25,010 nucleotides of DNA, taken from positions 1 through 25,010 of IMG/VR virus record IMGVR_UViG_3300035670_001176; one strand, written 5' to 3'. The notes under the pieces were generated by a model that made no database searches, was not told the DNA's origin, and saw only the letters and a list, made by a program, of their open reading frames with translations. Positions within the stretch are counted from its first letter, which is position 1. Each line of letters starts with the position of its first letter. The stretch comes from a virus. Both the position numbers and the translations under genes were made by a program. Below, in pieces: positions 20,152-25,010 of the stretch.

Positions 20152-21315
20152 TTAAGCCCGGCCCCCGAATTGGCGTTCGTCCTCCCTAGCGGATCTTGAG
20201 ACACCAATGGACGCTCCGGGGCGGCCCCGCGGCCCGGATGTGAGAGAGCCGGAACGGACGCCACCAGCGCTGTAGGCCGATTGCCCGCTGGCGAGGTTGC
20301 CGCCGCCTCCACTATTGCCGCCCCCACTCGAGTAGCCGCCGCTTCTGATGCCGCGCAGCTGTTCGTTCGCTGCGTAGCTTGCGTCGTCATTCGCACGAGC
20401 TTCCCATTGCTTAGCGCGCTCCAGTGCTTCGTCTCGCTCCGAACGGGCCTTGCTTAGCTCCGTTTGGCTATCGCCGAGATCTTTCTGGTACCGACTGACC
20501 TCCTGATCGAAGTCCTCTGTCGTGCGCTTCAGCAGATCGTCATAAGCCTTTTGGAACTCATTGACGTTTGCGCCAGCTACTCCACCGGCGGGAGCCGCGC
20601 CACCCCCTGCCGAGCCAGTTGCTGTGGCGGCAGGGCTACTAGCGGCTGCGCTCTCCGCCGCCGGGGCGCTGGATACTCCACCAGCGTTTGTCGCGACATT
20701 AACCGCCCGAGAGCCGTCGGCGTTCGCGGGTCCGCGACTGACGGCGGCGGCGTAGCTTTGGATTGCCTCTTTGTATGCCCTTTCGTAATCCAGGGCCACC
20801 TGGTTGCCCGGCTGGGCTTCAGGTTGAGTCAGAGGGGCTTGGCTCGCGCTGCCCCGCGCAAGAGTAGTTTGCGTCGGTATCGGGCCGCGGTTTTGCGGGG
20901 GGGGCGGGGCAGGAATGGCTGGCCCGGGCGCGGAACTCGTGCTGGCCACTGGTAGGCCCCGCCCTGATTGCGGAACCTCGTTCACGCTTGCGCCTGCCAC
21001 AGGAGAGCCGGGGGACGCGCTCCTGGCCGCCAGAGTGGCAACTGGAGCCGCGATACTTCCTGTGGCCGGTGTGCGGGAATCTCTGGTGACGCTTTGAGCG
21101 GTAACCCCCTCCGCAGGGGTGCGCGTGTTCGCTACGCCCTGACTGGCTGGAGCGCTGTAGCCCTGGATCGCCGCCTGATACGCCTCCTCGTAATCCTGAC
21201 TCGCCTGGCTAACCGGCTGCCTCGCAGGTGACCTCGATAAGCGTTCGTCTACGACGCTCCAGGCGGCGTTGGAGTCCATCGGTGCCCTGCGGGCGGTTGT
21301 CGATTCGGGTGGCAT
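20152..21315 (-). CDS. low-complexity virion protein with coiled coil and repeated DYExAY motif (387 aa)
   Basis: Largely Ala/Ser/Pro/Gly-rich and probably disordered, it contains three related short helices: DYEEAYQAAIQGYSA at residue 41, DYERAYKEAIQSYAA near 178 and NEFQKAYDDLLKRTTEDFD near 250. A charged coiled coil follows (KARSERDEALERAKQWEARA), then a Gly/Ser tail. This resembles ejected or scaffold-type internal virion proteins, but no family is recognised. The start could be the second Met at 21279. It ends five bases before the next gene. Confidence 0.6.
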   Translation of the reverse strand: MPPESTTARRAPMDSNAAWSVVDERLSRSPARQPVSQASQDYEEAYQAAIQGYSAPASQGVANTRTPAEGVTAQSVTRDSRTPATGSIAAPVATLAARSASPGSPVAGASVNEVPQSGRGLPVASTSSAPGPAIPAPPPPQNRGPIPTQTTLARGSASQAPLTQPEAQPGNQVALDYERAYKEAIQSYAAAVSRGPANADGSRAVNVATNAGGVSSAPAAESAAASSPAATATGSAGGGAAPAGGVAGANVNEFQKAYDDLLKRTTEDFDQEVSRYQKDLGDSQTELSKARSERDEALERAKQWEARANDDASYAANEQLRGIRSGGYSSGGGNSGGGGNLASGQSAYSAGGVRSGSLTSGPRGRPGASIGVSRSAREDERQFGGRA

Positions 21316-21353
21316 GGGACTCGCAATCGCGGACGCGGAGCGGGCGTCAATCG

Positions 21354-21893
21354 CTAGAAGAATCCGCCCTGGGCGACGACATGCACGCGTGTCGCGCTAC
21401 TGGGGGCTGTGATCGGCGCACTCACGCCGGCATAAAGAAGTGCGCCAGAGGGAACGTAGAGCCCGGTATTCTTTTTGTCGGTCTCGCTGGGGTAGGCGGC
21501 CACTGTCGCCGCAGGGGACGCGAGGTTCGGGACTGGGATACTGATCGGCAGCAGGGGTAGATTCAATCGCTGACCGACCGTGCTTCCGCCCGGAATAGCC
21601 ACACTGCCGACGACCGCCGTGTTGTTAGCTGTCACGGTCGCAGTACTTGTTGCAACGCTCATGAAGACAAGCACCGTCGCTGCAGTCGTGCTTGCTTCGG
21701 TGATCACCACGGAAACGCTATCCACGATGGCCCCGTCATTACCACTGCAGTCGACCAGGAGGGTCATGCCACCCCCGTTCGGCGTGTTGAAGTTAGTGGC
21801 ACTGGTCAGCGCCGCTGTCGCGCCTACCGTCGCCCAGGAGAGCAGCGGCCGGTCCACCAGGAGCGGCATCTTATTGGTGCTACTCGACGCCAT
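21354..21893 (-). CDS. beta-rich virion protein, possible decoration protein (179 aa)
   Basis: Composed almost wholly of Ala/Val/Thr/Ser beta-strand sequence (LLSWATVGATAALTSATNFN, then VSVVITEASTTAATVLVFMS), ending RVHVVAQGGFF. The style matches the truncated gene at the window's right edge. Small all-beta proteins of this kind are commonly capsid-decoration or tail proteins. The specific role is not shown by the sequence. Confidence 0.6.
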   Translation of the reverse strand: MASSSTNKMPLLVDRPLLSWATVGATAALTSATNFNTPNGGGMTLLVDCSGNDGAIVDSVSVVITEASTTAATVLVFMSVATSTATVTANNTAVVGSVAIPGGSTVGQRLNLPLLPISIPVPNLASPAATVAAYPSETDKKNTGLYVPSGALLYAGVSAPITAPSSATRVHVVAQGGFF

Positions 21894-21927
21894 GAGCTAG
21901 AAACGCAGTAAGGCAAGTCTAATCAGT

Positions 21928-22416
21928 TCAACTTTTCGCGTTACCTGGATTCGGCGTATCCCGTCCGCTGGATCCGACCGAGAAACTTGTGCCCAGGGGT
22001 TGTGCTGATGCGGGCGCGGGAGCGTTTTCTGCGTAGCTACGATCCGCCTGCGCCAAGGCCCTGTTGCTGTCCTGTTGCATCCAGGGCAGCGCCGTTGCCC
22101 CGTCGGCCCAATCCGGCGCCATCATCTGCATCGCCGGATCTGTAGGACGAACAGCAACCGGCTCCTGCGGCGGGATGAGCTGCTGCGAGTCGCCATAGGG
22201 GCTTGAGCGCTTCTGCAGGTTTTGCCCGATCCCGCCTTCCGTGGGATACCAGGAAGGGCGACCGCGCTGCGATTCGAAATTGATCGGGCTGTTTGGCACG
22301 CCCTTAGCGCCCCTGCCGTCAGGAGTGAACAGCCCCTGAATCACCTTGGCCATGTGCGGATCACGCACCCAGCCGTCGGGATCCACTTGTACACCACGCT
22401 TGGAATTCATCGCCAT
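21928..22416 (-). CDS. polar, Pro/Gln-rich virion-cluster protein (162 aa)
   Basis: It begins MNSKRGVQVDPDGWVRDPHM and continues with mixed polar sequence (GRPSWYPTEGGIGQNLQKRS, then DWADGATALPWMQQDSNRAL), ending in an Ala/Pro/Ser-rich tail. It overlaps the previous gene by ten bases. The ATG at 22410 is an equally good start. Probably disordered. Function unknown. Confidence 0.55.
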   Translation of the reverse strand: MAMNSKRGVQVDPDGWVRDPHMAKVIQGLFTPDGRGAKGVPNSPINFESQRGRPSWYPTEGGIGQNLQKRSSPYGDSQQLIPPQEPVAVRPTDPAMQMMAPDWADGATALPWMQQDSNRALAQADRSYAENAPAPASAQPLGTSFSVGSSGRDTPNPGNAKS

Positions 22417-23504
22417 TGGCCGCTAATTGCAGAGGCGTACCGGTTCAATAGCAGATTAGCTCTCCGGTTCTCTTCTGGATCGGTGATATTGCCTACCCCG
22501 CCGAAGCCGCTGACGGGATTCAGCGCCTGGGCGAAGCCCTGAGCCCCGGTCGCTCCCATCTGCTGAGCTTCCGCCTGGGAGATACCTGCGGCACCCAGAA
22601 GATCCTGGGGGGCTTGGCTCGCAGCGGCAGCCTCGTAGCCCTGCAGGTCTGCAGAGGGGCGAACGCTGTAGTCCGACTGGACCAGATTCGGCAGCTCGTC
22701 GCGAGCGGCCATCTGCCACATCTGCTCGCTGGCTTGGCGCTGCTCAGGGGTCAGCTCGGGGTTGAAGGCTGGAGCGACACCAGCGCCGCTCATGTCGGCG
22801 ACATCAGGCAGCTGCTCCTTGCCCGCCATGTTGAAGACCCGCTGGTTACGCTGGCTCTGCTCGGGGGTCATCTCCGGGCTGAAGTCTCCGAAGTAATTCG
22901 GTGCATTCATCCGCCCAGCAGCGCGCTCCTTCTCGAGGAATCGCTCCACGATGTTCTTGCCGTCGAGCTTGGAGCGCTCGGCGTTGGCGTTGGCGCGCAT
23001 CCATTGCTCAAGGCCACTGGCATTGGCGCGGCCCTGGTTGGCGCTCAGCCAGCCCGAGATGTCCGATGACATCTGGGAGCTGAGCGTCGGTGCGGTCTGA
23101 GCGGGGAGGCCGCCCTGCTGAGCGGCAGTGGTCACCGCAGAGGCGCGGTTCCGCGCGGCAGGGGTGACCATCGGGGTCCAGCCGCCAGAAACCGCAGCCA
23201 TGGGGGCGGGGGCGGGTCGAGGCACTGGCCGATTGACGGTTGACGTAGCAGCGGGAGTCCACTGGCTGGCCGTGCTGGCGCCCGCATTGCCGCCTCCGAC
23301 ACGTCCGCGTCCGCTCCCGGCACGGAAGACCGCTGCCTCGGACATGTAACCGGGGCCCATATATGACTGCTCATTAGCAGTTTGCGAGCCAACGGGCAGT
23401 CGACGACCCGCTGACGGCACTGCAGCGCCGCCGCCGAGCAGGCCCAGCAGTCCGCCAGGGACCTGACGCGAGTTTTGCCCAGGGCGACGAATACCGGGTG
23501 GCAT
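22407..23504 (-). CDS. low-complexity virion protein with internal 37-residue repeat (365 aa)
   Basis: The Gly/Arg/Pro-rich N-terminal half ends in an ordered helical section (SGWLSANQGRANASGLEQWM, then DGKNIVERFLEKERAAGRM). Two imperfect repeats follow: FSPEMTPEQSQRNQRVFNMA...LPDVADMSG and FNPELTPEQRQASEQMWQMA...LPNLVQSD. The C-terminus is Ala/Gln-rich. Related to its neighbours in composition only; an internal or head-tail virion component is a reasonable guess. Confidence 0.6.
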   Translation of the reverse strand: MPPGIRRPGQNSRQVPGGLLGLLGGGAAVPSAGRRLPVGSQTANEQSYMGPGYMSEAAVFRAGSGRGRVGGGNAGASTASQWTPAATSTVNRPVPRPAPAPMAAVSGGWTPMVTPAARNRASAVTTAAQQGGLPAQTAPTLSSQMSSDISGWLSANQGRANASGLEQWMRANANAERSKLDGKNIVERFLEKERAAGRMNAPNYFGDFSPEMTPEQSQRNQRVFNMAGKEQLPDVADMSGAGVAPAFNPELTPEQRQASEQMWQMAARDELPNLVQSDYSVRPSADLQGYEAAAASQAPQDLLGAAGISQAEAQQMGATGAQGFAQALNPVSGFGGVGNITDPEENRRANLLLNRYASAISGQWR

Positions 23505-23508
23505 AGTC

Positions 23509-23994
23509 CTACCTCCAATTCATGGAACCTGTCGCCTGCAGGACGCGGGTTCCCACGGCGGTGTCTGCCGGCCCCGGGAGGGCCATGATGAACTCAGCGC
23601 CCGAGCGCTCGAAGGCGTATCGGCGGACGTCTTCGCGGCGATAGTTCGCCACGTAAAGCGTCTCGGCCAGTAGATCCACCTCCCGCAGGTAGACCTCTCG
23701 GTAGTCCTTGGATGTCTTGAGCGGATCAGACGTGAAGATCGCGCGATCCGTATCACCTGTGATCCGTTCGATCCGACTGGGCTGCGGCTGGTCCTCGACG
23801 CGGAATACTTGGCTGACCCGCCAAACTTTGTCACAGCGATCGAGGTGCTCGATCACCCGGGCGTAAAAGTACGAGTCCGGGATCCGAGCCATAGCCTCTT
23901 CGAGGCGAGCCAGGTCGCCCGCAGGCAAGTTGGCGCCTACGTTGTAGCCGAGATGGAACCGGCACCTGCTTTTGTTGAAGTCGTCGAGCTCCAA
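23509..23994 (-). CDS. probable head-tail connector-type protein (161 aa), TTG start
   Basis: The frame opens with TTG at 23994 (ELDDFNKSRCRFHLGYNVGA) and no ATG lies near. The text is well ordered: DLARLEEAMARIPDSYFYAR, VIEHLDRCDKVWRVSQVF, then RREDVRRYAFERSGAEFIMA. Small helical proteins with this opening occur in phage head-tail modules, but I cannot name the family with certainty. It ends five bases before the next gene. The helical, non-repetitive sequence contrasts with the low-complexity genes that follow. Confidence 0.6.
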   Translation of the reverse strand: MELDDFNKSRCRFHLGYNVGANLPAGDLARLEEAMARIPDSYFYARVIEHLDRCDKVWRVSQVFRVEDQPQPSRIERITGDTDRAIFTSDPLKTSKDYREVYLREVDLLAETLYVANYRREDVRRYAFERSGAEFIMALPGPADTAVGTRVLQATGSMNWR

Positions 23995-24026
23995 GGGCTG
24001 GGCCAGTCTGCTGTGATTCTAGGCGC

Positions 24027-24458
24027 TCAGCCGATGTAGATCATGTCCTCGGCGATCACCTGATCCCAATCGACGCGGCCGATCTTGCGCAGCTGGTCGA
24101 GATTCACGAAGCGTTCGCCAGAGAGGCTCAGCCGCAGGTCGACAATCTTCTTAGCGGTCGCGTAACCTATCCCGTGCACAGCTTTGGCAATCGCCTCGGC
24201 GCTGGCGGTATTGATGTTCAGCCGGGTGTCGACCGGGATGATGCTTTCAGGGATCGCGTCCTCATCGACGGGCTCTTCTGCCGACTGACGGGGGATCGTC
24301 TCACCGGTGCGTCCCTTGCCGGGCTCGTAGGACACCAGCTCCGAGAGCGGGACGTATTGGATCGCGCCAGACGCGTTCTTGATCATGGCGTAATCCTTGT
24401 CGTGGTGAGCCACGAACTCCACGATCTGGCCGTTCCGGGTGTTCTGATAGAGGGCCAT
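24027..24458 (-). CDS. helix-hairpin-helix (ComEA-like) DNA-binding protein (143 aa)
   Basis: The start at 24458 (ALYQNTRNGQIVEFVAHHDK) lies just beyond the upstream terminator. The longer frame from 24581 would run through the terminator and the preceding gene. The N-terminal 55 residues are beta-rich. An acidic linker follows (EEPVDEDAIPESII). Residues about 80-143 form a ComEA-type helix-hairpin-helix: LNINTASAEAIAKAVHGIGY, then ATAKKIVDLRLS, then FVNLDQLRKIGRVD. HhH domains bind DNA backbone without sequence specificity. Here it may serve packaging, head completion or DNA ejection. Confidence 0.75.
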   Translation of the reverse strand: MALYQNTRNGQIVEFVAHHDKDYAMIKNASGAIQYVPLSELVSYEPGKGRTGETIPRQSAEEPVDEDAIPESIIPVDTRLNINTASAEAIAKAVHGIGYATAKKIVDLRLSLSGERFVNLDQLRKIGRVDWDQVIAEDMIYIG

Positions 24459-24466
24459 ATAGACAC

Positions 24467-24496
24467 AAAAAAGGGCGCCTGACACGCAGACGCCCT
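24467..24496 (-). terminator. intrinsic terminator with six-T tract
   Basis: In minus-strand sense AGGGCGTCTG-CGTGT-CAGGCGCCCT forms a 10-bp stem (one G-T pair) with a 5-base loop, followed directly by a run of T ending TTTTTTG. It sits 26 bases after the stop of the edge gene and just before the ATG of the HhH gene. The upstream gene is thus separated from the rest of the virion block, as is usual for highly expressed capsid genes. Confidence 0.85.
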
Positions 24497-24522
24497 CATT
24501 GTAGGGAGAAGTGACCGTTAGG

Positions 24523-25010
24523 TCAGCTGGCTCCGGTCTCCGTGATGAACGGGACAACCACGTCGCCGAGATCGGCAACATCGTCGTCGAGGTAGTAGGC
24601 CACCTCCACGATGATCGGTGTGCCGCCCGTGGCGCTCGAGGTCAGGGTCGATCCAGCTGAGGTCCCCGAACTGTCAGTCACGTAGACCTTCAGGGTGAGG
24701 GGGCTGGTCGTAACAGCCACGGGGGTGATCACGCTGAAGCTCGACTGAAGCGGCGCAACGGTCGTGCTTGCCACGGCTACAGCCGAGGAGTCGGTCCCCA
24801 GCGCGGTAGCGGCAATCGTCCCCGTAGCGGTGGTGTTCACCGCGCTGGCCAGCTTCAGGCGGTTGGTATTGGTGCCAACCAGGCCGGAGAAGGCCGTACC
24901 CACGCCGCGATCCTTGCGCATGTCGGGCACGCGGATACCAAGGTCATAAACCTTGGCGCCCACGGGCACCACCAGACCGGTGATCGAGGAGCGGGGCTTG
25001 TCGTCCGCCC
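24523..25010 (-). CDS. beta-rich virion protein, 5' end beyond the window
   Basis: The frame is open through position 25010 and ends in TGA at 24523, giving about 162 residues of the C-terminal part. The GTG at 24972 is an internal Val rather than a convincing start. Sequence includes GLVVPVGAKVYDLGIRVPDM, then GTAFSGLVGTNTNRLKLASA, a Ser/Thr/Val-rich beta region and IIVEVAYYLDDDVADLGDVV. A strong terminator follows, suggesting an abundant product such as a capsid or capsid-decoration protein, but the visible part is not diagnostic. Confidence 0.65.
   Translation of the reverse strand, partial: ADDKPRSSITGLVVPVGAKVYDLGIRVPDMRKDRGVGTAFSGLVGTNTNRLKLASAVNTTATGTIAATALGTDSSAVAVASTTVAPLQSSFSVITPVAVTTSPLTLKVYVTDSSGTSAGSTLTSSATGGTPIIVEVAYYLDDDVADLGDVVVPFITETGAS

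Noticed and set aside
1-25010. tRNA genes or att core sites
   Set aside because: No cloverleaf-like sequence stood out by eye, and an att core cannot be recognised without the host junctions.

Overview
What it is. The window is a GC-rich, densely packed stretch of what looks like a tailed phage (or prophage) of a cyanobacterium. It carries a tyrosine recombinase with a convergent excisionase-like gene, so a temperate lifestyle is likely. The phage assignment rests on the long collinear run of virion-type genes on the minus strand (positions 25010 down to 11915), the lysin, the integrase and the small overlapping hypotheticals. The cyanobacterial assignment is inference: a ThyX of the RTHR...QSMRY type and a small protein resembling the NblA/Ycf18 phycobilisome-degradation family. 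No ordinary host genes, tRNAs, rRNAs or insertion sequences were seen. Layout. (1) 1-6108, mainly plus strand: early/metabolic genes, several joined by ATGA-type overlaps, including an NrdR-like zinc-ribbon/HTH protein, a dCMP deaminase, an HNH-like protein, ThyX, a small membrane protein and a Dam-family methyltransferase homologue lacking the usual catalytic tetrad. One short minus-strand membrane/coiled-coil gene sits inside this block. (2) 6075-7696: small minus-strand genes meet a short plus-strand unit that has a good sigma70-type promoter (6736-6764), a DUF5664 nucleotide-hydrolase-like gene and a second NrdR-like zinc ribbon. (3) 7773-9774, minus: a two-domain lysin-like protein, the NblA-like gene and an HNH endonuclease. 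(4) 9911-11843: excisionase-like gene (plus) overlapping the integrase (minus), then three small minus-strand genes. (5) 11915-15214, minus: a complete diversity-generating retroelement (DGR). (6) 15227-25010, minus: tail-fibre and other virion-type genes, with a clear intrinsic terminator at 24467-24496 and a truncated gene at the window edge. Main result. The DGR has a target protein with a C-type-lectin/FGE-like C-terminus, a 3'-terminal variable repeat (VR), a template repeat (TR) only about 80 bases downstream, and a DGR-type reverse transcriptase. Across 123 aligned columns TR and VR differ at 22 positions, and all 22 are adenines of the TR coding strand (22 of 30 adenines changed, 0 of 93 other bases). 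This is the standard signature of adenine-specific mutagenic retrohoming. No Avd-type accessory gene is visible in the cassette. The reverse transcriptase lies between the presumed receptor-binding protein and a tail-assembly-like gene, so the system probably diversifies the phage's host-recognition protein. An 8-base inverted repeat pairs the end of TR with the likely ribosome-binding site of the reverse transcriptase. How the genes work together. dCMP deaminase, ThyX and the DUF5664 protein would adjust the dNTP pool toward dTTP during infection. The NblA-like protein may act on host phycobilisomes. Integrase and Xis would control lysogeny, the lysin would act at entry or release, and the DGR would vary the receptor-binding tip of the tail.
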